DNA of 64,000 nt from Chryseobacterium soldanellicola. Lineage in GTDB: Bacteria > Bacteroidota > Bacteroidia > Flavobacteriales > Weeksellaceae. The stretch is taken from the NCBI RefSeq assembly GCF_900100115.1, contig NZ_FNKL01000002.1, forward strand, positions 62,001-126,000, written 5' to 3'. The notes under the pieces are model-generated. The model was not told where the DNA came from. It made no database searches and saw only the letters and a program-made list of their open reading frames with translations. The position numbers and the translations under genes are program-made. Below are positions 50,925-61,089 of the stretch, one piece after another. Within the stretch, counting starts at the first letter, position 1; each line of letters opens with the position of its first letter.

Positions 50925-52652
50925 ATGAGCAGAATAGTTTTTAATTTACTCTTCATATTTTTATGTATCGGTTCAAATCTCGGAGCCCAATATCAGCCTA
51001 AAAACATTTCTCAGGCAGACTTAAATAAGGCAAAACAATGGGTTGACAAGACCTACAATTCCCTTTCACAGGACGAAAAACTCGGACAACTCTTTATCGT
51101 GGCGCTTTATACAAATAAAGATGAAGCCCATATCAATCAGGTAAGAAATATTGTTGTAAATGATAAAATCGGCGGATTAATCTTAATGCAGGATGATGCG
51201 GCAAGAGAAATTACTCTCGTTAATGAGTTTCAGCAAAAATCAAAAGTCCCGTTAATGATCGGAATGGATGCCGAATGGGGACTATATCAAAGAATTGCCG
51301 CCGCTCATAAATTTCCATGGGCAATGACATTGGGAGCAATTCAGGATAAAAAATTAATTGAGCAGATGTCTGCCAAAATTGCCGAAGACTGCCATAGAAT
51401 GGGCATTAACTGGGATTTTGCGCCAGTTGTTGACGTAAATACAAATCCTGACAATCCGATTATTGGAAACAGAAGTTTTGGTTCTGAAGTAAATAATGTG
51501 ATTAGTTCAGCATTAGCCTATTCAAACGGGCTTCAGGACAACAATATTTTAGCCGCGATCAAACATTTTCCGGGACATGGAGATACAAGCACAGACTCTC
51601 ACCTTGACTTGCCCGTGGTTTCTCACAATTTGGAAAGATTAAATGCAATCGAGCTCGCTCCTTTCAAAGCTTTGATGGATAAAGGAATCGGTGGTGTGAT
51701 GGTGGCGCATTTATATGTTCCGGCTTTAGAACCCGCAAAAGGAATTCCGGCTTCGGTTTCTAAAAATATTATTACCGGTTTATTAAAAGAAAAATTAGGA
51801 TATAAAGGTTTAATTATCACAGATGCCCTAAACATGGGAGCTGTAGCTAATAAATATAAACCCGGCGAACTTGATGCTCTGGCTTTCAAAGCAGGAAATG
51901 ACATCATGCTTTTTTCGCAAGGTGTTGCAGACGGTAAAAAATTAATCCAAAAGGCAATTGATAATGGAGAAATTTCACAATCAAGGGTTGAAGAAAGTGT
52001 AAAGAAAATTCTATTGACGAAATATTTCTTAGGATTATATCAATACACACCAAAAAATCCGGAAAATATTAATCAGGATTTAAATAATGATTCTCACAAA
52101 ATAGTAGTTCAGAATTTATATTCAAATGCTTTAACTTTATTAAAAGATGATAAAAAATTACTTCCGTTAAAAGAAGGGAAACAGATATATTATATTCCTT
52201 TGGAAGAAGCTCCTTATCAGACCTTTGCGAATCAATTAGGTTCAAATGTAATCATAAAAAAAGCGGGTGAAATCAATTCAATTCCGAAAAACTCAACCGT
52301 AATTGTAGGTTTTCATAAAGACAATTCAACAGCTTACAAGCCCTATAAAATTTCAGCAGAATCAAAAAAAATTCTGGCTGATCTTACAAAAAAACAAAAT
52401 GTAATTTTAAACGTTTTCGGCAGCGCTTATGCATTGAAAGATATTGATATTTCAAAAATTTCGACGGTTCTTGTTTCTTACGAAAACAATGACGATTCAA
52501 TGACTGCAACAGCAAATGCTTTAAACGGGAAAACAAAAATCTGGGGAAAACTTCCAGTTCTGGTAAATGACAAATTGAAACCGGGAATGGGAATTGACCT
52601 TAATGCAACAAGATCAAATTCAACGGTGTTTACAACGTCCAAACAACAATAA
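50925..52652 (+). CDS. Glycoside hydrolase family 3 (NagZ-like beta-N-acetylglucosaminidase)
   Basis: A 575-residue exported enzyme (signal MSRIVFNLLFIFLCIGSNLGAQ). The GH3 TIM-barrel has IGMDAEWGLYQRIAAAHKFPWAMTLGA, the KHFPGHGDTSTDSHLDLP motif near residue 212 typical of the beta-N-acetylhexosaminidase branch (catalytic Asp/His dyad), and GLIITDALNMGAVA with the nucleophile Asp. A second, weaker domain follows (about 390-575). The usual beta-lactamase-like domain of larger relatives is absent. Likely role: trimming of cell-wall or other GlcNAc glycans in the periplasm. Confidence 0.9.
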   Translation: MSRIVFNLLFIFLCIGSNLGAQYQPKNISQADLNKAKQWVDKTYNSLSQDEKLGQLFIVALYTNKDEAHINQVRNIVVNDKIGGLILMQDDAAREITLVNEFQQKSKVPLMIGMDAEWGLYQRIAAAHKFPWAMTLGAIQDKKLIEQMSAKIAEDCHRMGINWDFAPVVDVNTNPDNPIIGNRSFGSEVNNVISSALAYSNGLQDNNILAAIKHFPGHGDTSTDSHLDLPVVSHNLERLNAIELAPFKALMDKGIGGVMVAHLYVPALEPAKGIPASVSKNIITGLLKEKLGYKGLIITDALNMGAVANKYKPGELDALAFKAGNDIMLFSQGVADGKKLIQKAIDNGEISQSRVEESVKKILLTKYFLGLYQYTPKNPENINQDLNNDSHKIVVQNLYSNALTLLKDDKKLLPLKEGKQIYYIPLEEAPYQTFANQLGSNVIIKKAGEINSIPKNSTVIVGFHKDNSTAYKPYKISAESKKILADLTKKQNVILNVFGSAYALKDIDISKISTVLVSYENNDDSMTATANALNGKTKIWGKLPVLVNDKLKPGMGIDLNATRSNSTVFTTSKQQ

Positions 52653-52745
52653 TCCACATGAAACGCTCATGACAAAATTCTTTAACAAATAGAAAATTAA
52701 GCATTAGCGTTCCATCTGACTTTTTAAAACAATAAAATTAAACAG

Positions 52746-53894
52746 ATGAAAATAGGCATACTTTGCTACCCAACATACGGCGGAAGCGGAATCGTGGCAA
52801 CAGAATTAGGAATGTCGCTTGCCAACAAAGGCTATGAAGTGCATTTCATCAGTTCTGCGCTTCCTGCGAGATTGGATATCACAAATCCCAACATTTTCTT
52901 TCACAGAGTCAATGTTCAGACCTATCCGCTTTTCCAGTATCAGCCTTATGATATTGCTTTGAGCTCGATGATTTACCGTGTCGTAAATCTTTACAAACTT
53001 GATTTACTGCACGCTCATTACGCGATCCCTTATGCATATGCGGCGTTTACGGCAAAACAAATGCTGCAGGAAGATAATAATGATATTCCGTTGGTAACGA
53101 CACTTCACGGAACAGATATTACGCTTGTCGGGCAACACCCAAGCTACAAACACGCGGTGGAATTTTCTATCAATCAATCAGATGCAATCACTTCCGTTTC
53201 TGAAAGCCTTAAAAGAGACACTCTTCAGTTTTTCAAGATTAAAAAAGAAATTCAGGTTATTACCAATTTTATTGATAATTCAGAATTTGATGAACTTAAT
53301 GAATGTCAGAGAACACAATTTGCAAATCCTGACGAAAAAATCCTGATTCACGTGTCAAATTTACGTCCGGTAAAACGCGTTGACGAAGTCCTGCAAATCT
53401 TTAAAAATGTTCAGAAAAAAGTAAAATCCAAACTAATTATCATCGGTGAAGGCCCGGACATGGAGAAAGTTAACCAGTTTTTGGAGGAAAATCCGGATTT
53501 AATTTCAAAAATTCGTCTTTTAGGTAAGGTTAATGATTTGTACAGAATTTTACAGCTTTCAGACGTATTTTTACTTCCTTCCGAACAGGAAAGTTTTGGT
53601 CTGGCGGCATTGGAAGCGATGGCGGCAAACACTCCGGTGATCAGCTCAAATGCCGGGGGAATTCCGGAAGTAAATATTCAGGGAGAAACGGGTTATCTGG
53701 CAGAAATCGGAAATGTAGAGGCAATGAGTAATTATACGATTAAATTACTGAGCAATGAAGAGCTTTTAACCAAAATGAAGAAAAACGCGAAAGAACAGGC
53801 GATAAAATTCGATTTAAAAAACATTCTTCCTATATATGAAGAAATGTATAGAACAACCATTGAAAAGTTTAAAAAAGAGTTGACAAAAGTATAA
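52746..53894 (+). CDS. bshA: BshA, N-acetyl-alpha-D-glucosaminyl L-malate synthase
   Basis: A 382-residue GT4 glycosyltransferase that joins UDP-GlcNAc and L-malate in bacillithiol biosynthesis. The N-terminal motif CYPTYGGSGIVATELGMSLA and the C-terminal EQESFGLAALEAMAANTPVISSNAGGIPEV (sugar-nucleotide site) are BshA features; HGTDITLVGQHPSYKHAVEFSI is another family mark. Bacillithiol is the main low-molecular-weight thiol of many Bacteroidota. The next gene (DUF2851) starts 27 bases downstream with its own promoter. Confidence 0.93.
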   Translation: MKIGILCYPTYGGSGIVATELGMSLANKGYEVHFISSALPARLDITNPNIFFHRVNVQTYPLFQYQPYDIALSSMIYRVVNLYKLDLLHAHYAIPYAYAAFTAKQMLQEDNNDIPLVTTLHGTDITLVGQHPSYKHAVEFSINQSDAITSVSESLKRDTLQFFKIKKEIQVITNFIDNSEFDELNECQRTQFANPDEKILIHVSNLRPVKRVDEVLQIFKNVQKKVKSKLIIIGEGPDMEKVNQFLEENPDLISKIRLLGKVNDLYRILQLSDVFLLPSEQESFGLAALEAMAANTPVISSNAGGIPEVNIQGETGYLAEIGNVEAMSNYTIKLLSNEELLTKMKKNAKEQAIKFDLKNILPIYEEMYRTTIEKFKKELTKV

Positions 53895-53903
53895 TACATC
53901 TAT

Positions 53904-53911
53904 TATATTTG
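53904..53911 (+). promoter_or_regulatory. -7 promoter element of the DUF2851 gene
   Basis: TATATTTG, a perfect TAnnTTTG match 10 bases before the ATG at 53922. TTG at 53880-53882 is 21 bases upstream, inside the bshA end. Confidence 0.5.
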
Positions 53912-53921
53912 CGTCACACTT

Positions 53922-55184
53922 ATGACGGAAAAACTACTTCAATATCTTTGGAACTATAAGGTTTTCAAACATTTTGACTTCAAGGATATTGAAGGGAATT
54001 CCGTTGAAATAATAGATTTCGGGAAATGGAACACAGATTCCGGGCCCGATTTTTTATTGGCGAAAATTAAAATCAATAAGGTAATTTTTGCCGGAAATAT
54101 TGAACTTCACGTAAAATCTTCCGACTGGATTTTTCACAATCACTCTCAAGATCCAAACTATCAGAATATCATTCTTCATGTTGTTTTTCAAAATGATACA
54201 GACATTGAAGAACTCAGCAAAAAGAATATTCCGACCCTAGAATTAAAAGATTATATTGATCCGGATATTTTTCATCGATATGAAAAATTATCAGAAGAAA
54301 ATCAATTTATTCCCTGTGAAAAAATTGTAAGCCAAAATAAGATTCCGGTTAATTTTCATAAAGAAAATATTCTAAAAAAGCTGGAAGCAAAATCAAAGGA
54401 AATTGAGAAAAGTTTAGAGCAATACAAAAATAATTTTGAAGCCGTACTTTTCCATCATCTCGCCTACTCTTTCGGATTAAAAGTGAATGCATTTATTTTT
54501 AAGCAGATTGCAGAAAATGTCGATTTTACGATTATCAATAAAATCCGGCAAAACGAAACACAGCTTGAAGCATTATTTTTCGGTATTTCCGGCTGGCTTG
54601 AAAATCCGGTTGATGATCAAATGAAAATCTGGAAACGAGAATTTGATTTTATTACAGCTAAATTTACTATTTCTGATGTAAAAATTCATCCTAAATTTTT
54701 AAGACTAAGACCACCGAATTTTCCAACTCTCCGTTTGTCACAACTTGCAAATCTTTATTATCAGCACCAAAATTTGTTTTCAAAATTAATTAATTCCAAA
54801 AATTCTGATGATCTATTTGAAATTATAAAGAATGTAAAAGCTTCTGAATATTGGGATAATCATTTTAATTTCGGGAAGATTTCAACGGTAGACCAACCAA
54901 AGTTTTTAAGTAAAGACTTTATGGAATTAATTATTTTAAATGCAATTCTTCCCGTAAAATATACTTATCATAAATTTCATCGTGAAGAAATTTCAACTGA
55001 AATCCTCGATTTCTATAAAAAAATTTCATCTGAGAAAAACTCAATTATTGACAGCTGGAAAAATTTAGGAATACAATGTAAAACAGCGTTGGAAAGTCAA
55101 AGCCTTATTTATCATCATAAAAACTATTGCGAAACAAAAAATTGCTTAAATTGCGGTATCGGATTTAAACTTTTAAAAGAATAA
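53922..55184 (+). CDS. DUF2851 family protein
   Basis: A 420-residue soluble protein matching DUF2851: LLQYLWNYKVFKHFDFKDIEGNSVEIIDFGKWNTDSGPDFLLAKIKI at the start, NIELHVKSSDWIFHNHSQDPNYQNIILHVVF, and a Cys-rich end (CKTALESQ..., NYCETKNCLNCGIGFKLL). The N-terminal Asp/Glu-x-Lys-like motifs recall PD-(D/E)XK nucleases, so a nuclease role is possible (inference). It precedes a PspC gene by 6 bases. Confidence 0.85.
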   Translation: MTEKLLQYLWNYKVFKHFDFKDIEGNSVEIIDFGKWNTDSGPDFLLAKIKINKVIFAGNIELHVKSSDWIFHNHSQDPNYQNIILHVVFQNDTDIEELSKKNIPTLELKDYIDPDIFHRYEKLSEENQFIPCEKIVSQNKIPVNFHKENILKKLEAKSKEIEKSLEQYKNNFEAVLFHHLAYSFGLKVNAFIFKQIAENVDFTIINKIRQNETQLEALFFGISGWLENPVDDQMKIWKREFDFITAKFTISDVKIHPKFLRLRPPNFPTLRLSQLANLYYQHQNLFSKLINSKNSDDLFEIIKNVKASEYWDNHFNFGKISTVDQPKFLSKDFMELIILNAILPVKYTYHKFHREEISTEILDFYKKISSEKNSIIDSWKNLGIQCKTALESQSLIYHHKNYCETKNCLNCGIGFKLLKE

Positions 55185-55190
55185 CCTCAA

Positions 55191-55412
55191 ATGTTTGATA
55201 ATATTCGTCATAAAATGGAAAGAGAATGGTTTGGCGTTCTCACAAGAATGGGAACCAAACTCGGAATTCCTGTTTCTAAACTTCGCGTTTTCTTCATTTA
55301 TTCTACTTTTGCGACGGCAGGTTTTTTCTTTCTAATCTATCTTGGATTGGCTTTTATCTTATGGATAAAAGATATGTTTATTACCAGACGTCCTAGCGTT
55401 TTTGATCTATAA
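55191..55412 (+). CDS. PspC-domain membrane protein
   Basis: A 73-residue protein with an amphipathic N-terminus (LTRMGTKLGIPVSKLRVFFIY) and a membrane helix (STFATAGFFFLIYLGLAFILWI), the core of PspC proteins of the phage-shock/envelope-stress type. It is shorter than E. coli PspC (about 119). Its gene lies 6 bases behind DUF2851 and 2 bases before the GNAT gene, so the three are one operon. Confidence 0.8.
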   Translation: MFDNIRHKMEREWFGVLTRMGTKLGIPVSKLRVFFIYSTFATAGFFFLIYLGLAFILWIKDMFITRRPSVFDL

Positions 55413-55414
55413 TT

Positions 55415-55927
55415 ATGGAATTTTTACCGATTACTTCAGCGGACGATTACAGAGTCCAAGAGATTTACAGCTCATATTCAAAGACCTTTCCGGAAGATGA
55501 AAGAAGGGACCTGAAAGAATTTACAGCACTTTTTTCTAAAGAAAATGTGAAAATAATTTCTGTTTCACATGAATCCAAAAATATCGGTTATCTGATTATC
55601 TGGGAACTGAGCAATTTTACTTTTGTGGAACATTTTGAGGTTTTTGCAGAGTTTAGAAGTCAAAAATTAGGTCCGTATATCACTAATTATTTATTCGAAA
55701 ACTATCCCAGAATTATATTGGAAATTGAGCCCGAACATTTGGGTGATGATGCCAAAAGACGGTATTCATTTTATCAAAAAAATGGTTTTAATTTAATTGA
55801 TGAAATGTACGTGCAGCCAAGTTATGGTGAAGGAAAAAATTCTATTAAATTATGGCTTCTGGCGAATTATTTTCCTGAAAACCTGAGCGAGGTCAAAGAT
55901 GAAATTTACGATATTGTTTATCATTAA
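55415..55927 (+). CDS. GNAT family N-acetyltransferase
   Basis: A 170-residue acetyl-CoA-dependent acyltransferase. The GNAT fold is visible in VEHFEVFAEFRSQKLGPYITNYLFEN (motif A; CoA-binding RSQKLG in place of the usual QxxGxG/A) and AKRRYSFYQKNGFNLIDEMYVQPSY (motif B). The substrate is unknown. Last gene of the DUF2851-pspC unit; the bidirectional hairpin behind it ends the transcript. Confidence 0.85.
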   Translation: MEFLPITSADDYRVQEIYSSYSKTFPEDERRDLKEFTALFSKENVKIISVSHESKNIGYLIIWELSNFTFVEHFEVFAEFRSQKLGPYITNYLFENYPRIILEIEPEHLGDDAKRRYSFYQKNGFNLIDEMYVQPSYGEGKNSIKLWLLANYFPENLSEVKDEIYDIVYH

Positions 55928-55933
55928 AATATA

Positions 55934-55981
55934 AATCCGAAGAGTGAATCTTCGGATTATCCATAGTAAACCTTGAAGGTT
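55934..55981. terminator. Bidirectional hairpins between convergent genes
   Basis: AATCCGAAGA / TCTTCGGATT (10 bp perfect, loop GTGAA, 55934-55958) is followed by a small AAACCTT/AAGGTTT stem (55967-55981). They separate the GNAT gene from the convergent SIMPL gene. Confidence 0.7.
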
Positions 55982-55997
55982 TGATTGTAATTAAAAA

Positions 55998-56732
55998 TTA
56001 ATTCACTTCATACTCCAATTTAATTGTAATACTCGCTTCTTTATCTTTAGAAGACGTGTTGAAAGTTCCGCCATAAGAATAATCTTCATTGGAATTGGGC
56101 GCTGTAATCTGAATCACTCCCATCGTTGCTTTTTTAAGACCACCTAAATGACTTCCTGAATTTTCCGCAATTTTTTCAGCACGTTCTTTTGCGTCTTTTG
56201 TTGCAGAAGCGATCATTTCCTGTTTTACGGTGGCAAGTTTTGTGTAAAAGTATAATGGCGATGAAGATGTAAATTCTATTCCGCGGTTAATAATTTCCGT
56301 AATATTCCTGGAAAGGTTTTCAATTTTCGCTACTTCTTTACTTTCAATGGAAACTGTTTGTGTAAGATTGTATCCCGAAAACTCGCCCTGAACATTATTT
56401 CCATTAGAATCCGTATAGTTTCTGAACTGCTTTTGAATATCTACCGAAGAAAAAACGATCTCATTTTGCTTAATTCCTTTTGACAGCAAATAGTCGTTGA
56501 TGACTTTTCGATCCATTGCCAGTTCGTCGTAAGCTGATTTCAAATCAATATTATTTTTTGAAAAGCTTCCTGACCAGGTTATTAAGTCTGAGGTAAATTT
56601 TTTGGAACCAAGCCCTGTCACAGAAATTGTATTTTCAGATTTATTCCTGTTTTTAATCGCGCTTCCCAGAAGTCCGAGGCCAATGATAAATCCCAATGCC
56701 CCGATTGCAATCGCAATAATAGTTTTATTCAT
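55998..56732 (-). CDS. SIMPL (DUF541) domain protein
   Basis: A 244-residue exported or membrane-anchored protein with an N-terminal hydrophobic segment (IIAIAIGALGFIIGLGLLGSAI). The SIMPL domain shows ISVTGLGSKKFTSDLITWSGSFS, NGYNLTQTVSIESKEVAKI-like strands, and SASPLYFYTKLATVKQEMIASATKDAKERAEKIAENSG. The family is associated with envelope proteins and, in E. coli YggE, with oxidative stress resistance. No partner is seen in the neighbourhood. Confidence 0.88.
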   Translation of the reverse strand: MNKTIIAIAIGALGFIIGLGLLGSAIKNRNKSENTISVTGLGSKKFTSDLITWSGSFSKNNIDLKSAYDELAMDRKVINDYLLSKGIKQNEIVFSSVDIQKQFRNYTDSNGNNVQGEFSGYNLTQTVSIESKEVAKIENLSRNITEIINRGIEFTSSSPLYFYTKLATVKQEMIASATKDAKERAEKIAENSGSHLGGLKKATMGVIQITAPNSNEDYSYGGTFNTSSKDKEASITIKLEYEVN

Positions 56733-56952
56733 AAATATTTGTGAATTAGTTGATTTATTTTAATGAAAATAATATATCAATTCTCATTCCGAATTTTAAG
56801 ATTTCTTTAACATTTAATTATTTTTGTTTGTCAATCTTAAACTTACACAAACAATTACTTCTTATATATTATTGTGTCGATAATTTCCGATAACTATTTT
56901 GAAAAATGCAAATCCACATAAAACTAATAAGATAAAAATTAGCCTTTTATTG

Positions 56953-57699
56953 TTACCTCTGCGTTTGAGGAGCGCGATACGACGAAATTCTTACAAAAAC
57001 AGCTCTTTGAAACCTCATTAAATCTGCATCACTGCAAAATCCGTATTTCAAAATGTTCTGTCTTTCAAAACCACCGGCAAAAACGTAGTAAATAAAATTC
57101 TGAATCATTGACTTATCTACTTTTAAATCAGTGAAATACTTTTCACCTAAAGAACTTATCAGATAATTCATAAAATCAACATCGTCCCATTTATTTTTCA
57201 CTTTTCCGATCGAAAAGCCTTGTCCTTTTGGCTGCACAAATTCTCCGGCTCTCGCTGCCAAAACCCGCGGATCAGATTTCTGAGCGATATAAGCTCCTAA
57301 ATCACCTTTCAGCTTTTCAACTTTTCTTGGAGGATCAAGGTTTTTGGAATCTATTTTAAGATCTCCGGTAATTCCTTTCTTAATTTCAACTTCGGCAATT
57401 AAAGTGGCGGCTCTTGTAAGCATCACATTAAGCGGAGAACCGATATTTTCTTTGGTTACACTCTTATTTACACGCTCATACCCGGTTTTTACAAAACGAA
57501 GCTCATCACCTGCACGTCCTGAAACCATAAAATGGCCGTCCCGGTTAGAAACCACCCTTTCATCTGTTCTGATGTTGATAACTACAACGTCTGGCATCTC
57601 AATATTCTCTTCGGAAGTAATTTTTCCGAAAATATAATCCTGAGCATTGATGTTGATGAAAAATATAAATAATAAGAGAGAGAATAGTTTAAATTTCAC
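56953..57699 (-). CDS. Exported carboxypeptidase-regulatory-like domain protein, GTG start
   Basis: A 248-residue exported protein (signal KFKLFSLLLFIFFININAQ). Residues about 20-95 form a carboxypeptidase-regulatory-like/CarboxypepD_reg domain (DYIFGKITSEENIEMPDVVVINIRTDERVVSNRDGHFMVSGRAGDELRFVKTGY); the rest is unassigned. The start is the GTG at 57699. A frame from TTG at 57720 is longer, but that TTG is part of a perfect -7 box (TAGTTTTG, 57725-57718), so it cannot be translated. The protein may be a small periplasmic or surface adaptor. Confidence 0.82.
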   Translation of the reverse strand: MKFKLFSLLLFIFFININAQDYIFGKITSEENIEMPDVVVINIRTDERVVSNRDGHFMVSGRAGDELRFVKTGYERVNKSVTKENIGSPLNVMLTRAATLIAEVEIKKGITGDLKIDSKNLDPPRKVEKLKGDLGAYIAQKSDPRVLAARAGEFVQPKGQGFSIGKVKNKWDDVDFMNYLISSLGEKYFTDLKVDKSMIQNFIYYVFAGGFERQNILKYGFCSDADLMRFQRAVFVRISSYRAPQTQR

Positions 57700-57717
57700 G
57701 GACAGTTTTTTATAAAG

Positions 57718-57725
57718 CAAAACTA
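57718..57725 (-). promoter_or_regulatory. -7 promoter element that sets the GTG start
   Basis: TAGTTTTG on the minus strand, a perfect TAnnTTTG match. It overlaps the TTG codon at 57720-57718 and lies 18 bases before the GTG at 57699. Confidence 0.55.
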
Positions 57726-57879
57726 AAGTTATTTTTAAATATAATGATAAGTTTAACCACAGTTAACGTGTTTTAGGATTTCTTTTAGAGTTTTGTTTTT
57801 AAAACTGTTAAATCCGGGTTCAAAATTGTTAAAATTTCAGGTAAATTTTAGCTAAATTGCAGTTCCAATTGTTCTAAAA

Positions 57880-60800
57880 ATGCAAAATTCTTATACAGTT
57901 ATCAATGCTTCTGCAGGTTCGGGCAAAACGTATGCGCTCGTGCAAAGGCTTTTGATGATCTGTCTCCGGTATCCTAATCAGCAACATTCGATCAGGAATA
58001 TTCTGGCACTGACGTTTACCAACAAGGCTGCCAATGAGATGAAAGAAAGGATTTTAACATGGCTGGGCAATTTTTCTGCCGATAATTTTGCTGAAAATCC
58101 TGATTTGAAAAATATTCAGCAGGCATTTGAACAAGAAGGATTAAAAATTACAATTGATGAACTTCATTACCGTTCAAAAAAACTGCTGGATTATGTTCTT
58201 CATAATTATTCTACTTTAAATATCGGGACGATTGACCGCTTTAATTCCAGATTGGTAAGAAGTTTTTCTTATGAGCTTGGTTTGGCGAAAAATTTTAACC
58301 TTAAAATTGAGGCAGAACCGTTTTTGATCGAAGCGGTAGATAAAATGCTGGATCAGATCGGGGAAAATGATGCTATTTCCAGTTCTTTTATGGATTATGT
58401 GGATTACAGTCTCGAAAATAATGAAAGAATTAACCTTAATAAAAACCTTTACGATTCCGCAAAAGAATTTGTAAAAGACATTCATTATGAACATCTTAAA
58501 AGCAATAAAAGCTTTGACGACACCAATTATGAAAATATAAAAAATACAATCCGGAAAGAAATTTCATTCAATAAAAAACAGGCTATTGAGGTTGCTACAA
58601 ATTCAATTCAATTATTTCAATCGCGTAATATTGAGATTGAAGATTTCTCAGGGGGTAAAAAAAACGGGCTTGGACTTTTCTTTAACGAAATTATAAGGTT
58701 TTATAATAAAGAAAGAGCCACTTTCCCTTTTCCTACCAATGAAGAAACAGCTTTAGCAAATTATCAGAAAGGTGCTGCAACAAAATCCAAAAGCAAAGAA
58801 ACGGATATTCTGGAAATTCTCGATCAGCTATTGGAAAACAGAATGCAGCTAATTATTTTATTCATCGAAACGCAGAAAAAAGAGAAAATTTTATCAGCAC
58901 TTTTACCCTTAAAGGTAAATAAAGATATTCAGGATGAACTGCGAAAAATTGAAGAAGAAAATGATCTGGTTTTACTTTCAAAATTCAATATTCTTATTAA
59001 TGAAAACCTCCGGAATGAGCCTTCTGCCTTTATTTATGAAAAAGTAGGTTCCCAATTTCAGCATTATTTTTTTGATGAATTCCAGGATACTTCAGAATTA
59101 CAATGGCAAAATTTTGTTCCGTTGAGAGATCATTCTGTTTCAACCGATAATACTTCATTTACGCTCGTTGGCGATCCAAAACAGAGTATTTATCGATTTC
59201 GTGGTGGGGAAAGTAAGCTGATGCTTGATATTATTAATAAAAAAGAAATTTCGCCAAAAGAAGCTGAATTGCTTGTTTTAAAAGACAATTGGCGAAGCGC
59301 AAAGAATATTGTTCAGTTTAATAATGAATTATATCAATATCATTCAATAAATCTTGAAGAGGAGCATAAAAATATTTTCGGAACAGATGGCGAGCAAAGC
59401 TCAAAATCATCAATTTCAGGGCGGGTAAAAGTAAATCTCATAGAAAACCTCACCAATGAAGATTTCTACAACGATACATCCGAAAGAATGCGGAAAGATA
59501 TTCAGGAAAGTTTAGATAATGGTTTTAAATTTTCTGACATTACGATTCTTTGCCGTGGAAATTTCGATATTTTCAGTTATTCTCAGAAATTAGGAAACTT
59601 GAAAGTTAATTACAAAGGTGAAGAGACAAACATTAAAACCATTTCTGACAAAGGCCTTACGCTGGAATTGTCGCATACTCTAAAAGCTGTTATTGAGTTT
59701 TTAAAATGGGAAACCAATCCGAAGAATAAGCCGAATCTGATCATGATGATGTACCATTTAAACAAATTGGGAAGAATTCATATGCTAGATTTTACGCTGG
59801 AAATGAAAGAAATCCTCGAAATTGGGTCTCATGAAGAAATTTTGCAGTTTATTCAGGAGAAATATTCTTTAAAGCTGAAGCAGGATAATTTCCCGAAGTT
59901 TAATTTATACAATTTTGTAGAATATTATATCAATGAATTTTCAGTTGAAAATAAAGAAACCGATTTCCTTCTGAATTTCCTGGAAATGCTTTTCAATTTT
60001 ACACAAAATGCGGGAGCAAGCACGAAAGAATTTTTGAAATACTGGGATGAAGAAGCTTCAACTTATACTATTCAGGCTTCGGAAAATATTGATGCGATCC
60101 AAATTATGACGATTCATAAGGCGAAAGGGCTGGAATTTCCGATCGTTTTTATTCCGATGATGAATAAAAACCGTGATGCTGAATTTACCAACTGGTTTGA
60201 GACGAATAATGATGACGCTTTAAAGTCGGTGAATATCAATCAGTTTAATAAAAACCTGGAAGTTTATGATGAAGAAATTCAAAAGTTTAATAAAATCAAT
60301 TCTTATAAAAACTTAGTCGACAGGCTTTGTTTACAGTACGTTGCGACGACGCGACCTGTGGAACAGCTGTTCTTTTATATCCAAAAAGCAAATAAAACAT
60401 CAAATAATCTCGAGCTTCTGGAATTTCTTCAAACTAAAAACATCAATGAAAGCGATGAATTTGATTTATATGAAGTGCATCCTGAAATGCTTAAAAAATA
60501 TTCAAAAGACAAGACTTCATCTTTTAAGACACAAGATATTCGTAATCTGAAAAATATTAACGAAAAAAGCACTTCTATAAAAATTGCTACACCTTCTAAA
60601 AATTATCAGGTCCGCAATGAAAAAGTAAGAATAGGGCTTTTTGTTCATGAATTGCTGTCAAAGATCAATACTAAAAAAGATGTTGAGAAAGTATTGGAAA
60701 GCTATGTTTTGGAAGGCCAGATCACAAGAGACGAGAAAAATGAAATTCAGGAAACTTTACAGCAGATCATTCATAATTACACTGAATTTTTTGATGAAAA

Positions 60801-61020
60801 ATGGACTGTCATTAACGAAAAAGACATCATGATTTCTGAAAATGGAGAAAGCAGAATTTACCGTCCCGACAGAATTTTGAAAAACGATGAAGGTTATATT
60901 ATCGTTGATTTTAAAACAGGAGAAGAAACGGAAAAAAATGATAGACAAATTGAAAATTATAGAAAAATTCTCGAAGGCCTCGGAAGAAAGATTTTAAAAA
61001 CACAGCTTATTTATTTGTAA
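57880..61020 (+). CDS. AddA/RecB-like UvrD helicase with C-terminal nuclease
   Basis: A 1046-residue repair protein of the UvrD-type superfamily 1 helicases. Walker A is NASAGSGKTYALVQRLL (residues 6-22), followed by LTFTNKAANEMKERI (motif Ia), DEFQDTSELQWQNF (motif II), VGDPKQSIYRFRGGE (motif III), NWRS, MTIHKAKGLEFPIVFIP (motif V) and VATTRPVEQLF (motif VI). Residues about 985-1015 carry the PD-(D/E)XK nuclease end YRPDRILKNDEGYIIVDFKTG. Such enzymes, with a second AddB-type subunit, process double-strand DNA ends for recombination. No addB gene lies in this window. Confidence 0.93.
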   Translation: MQNSYTVINASAGSGKTYALVQRLLMICLRYPNQQHSIRNILALTFTNKAANEMKERILTWLGNFSADNFAENPDLKNIQQAFEQEGLKITIDELHYRSKKLLDYVLHNYSTLNIGTIDRFNSRLVRSFSYELGLAKNFNLKIEAEPFLIEAVDKMLDQIGENDAISSSFMDYVDYSLENNERINLNKNLYDSAKEFVKDIHYEHLKSNKSFDDTNYENIKNTIRKEISFNKKQAIEVATNSIQLFQSRNIEIEDFSGGKKNGLGLFFNEIIRFYNKERATFPFPTNEETALANYQKGAATKSKSKETDILEILDQLLENRMQLIILFIETQKKEKILSALLPLKVNKDIQDELRKIEEENDLVLLSKFNILINENLRNEPSAFIYEKVGSQFQHYFFDEFQDTSELQWQNFVPLRDHSVSTDNTSFTLVGDPKQSIYRFRGGESKLMLDIINKKEISPKEAELLVLKDNWRSAKNIVQFNNELYQYHSINLEEEHKNIFGTDGEQSSKSSISGRVKVNLIENLTNEDFYNDTSERMRKDIQESLDNGFKFSDITILCRGNFDIFSYSQKLGNLKVNYKGEETNIKTISDKGLTLELSHTLKAVIEFLKWETNPKNKPNLIMMMYHLNKLGRIHMLDFTLEMKEILEIGSHEEILQFIQEKYSLKLKQDNFPKFNLYNFVEYYINEFSVENKETDFLLNFLEMLFNFTQNAGASTKEFLKYWDEEASTYTIQASENIDAIQIMTIHKAKGLEFPIVFIPMMNKNRDAEFTNWFETNNDDALKSVNINQFNKNLEVYDEEIQKFNKINSYKNLVDRLCLQYVATTRPVEQLFFYIQKANKTSNNLELLEFLQTKNINESDEFDLYEVHPEMLKKYSKDKTSSFKTQDIRNLKNINEKSTSIKIATPSKNYQVRNEKVRIGLFVHELLSKINTKKDVEKVLESYVLEGQITRDEKNEIQETLQQIIHNYTEFFDEKWTVINEKDIMISENGESRIYRPDRILKNDEGYIIVDFKTGEETEKNDRQIENYRKILEGLGRKILKTQLIYL

Positions 61021-61089
61021 AAGTCAAAAATTTGCATAATATTTGCAACTATATTTACGGAATATTTCCAAACTATAAAAAAACATATA

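Noticed and set aside
52653..52745. Possible small RNA between the GH3 gene and bshA
   Set aside because: Only 93 bases without a stable stem or promoter box; nothing supports it.
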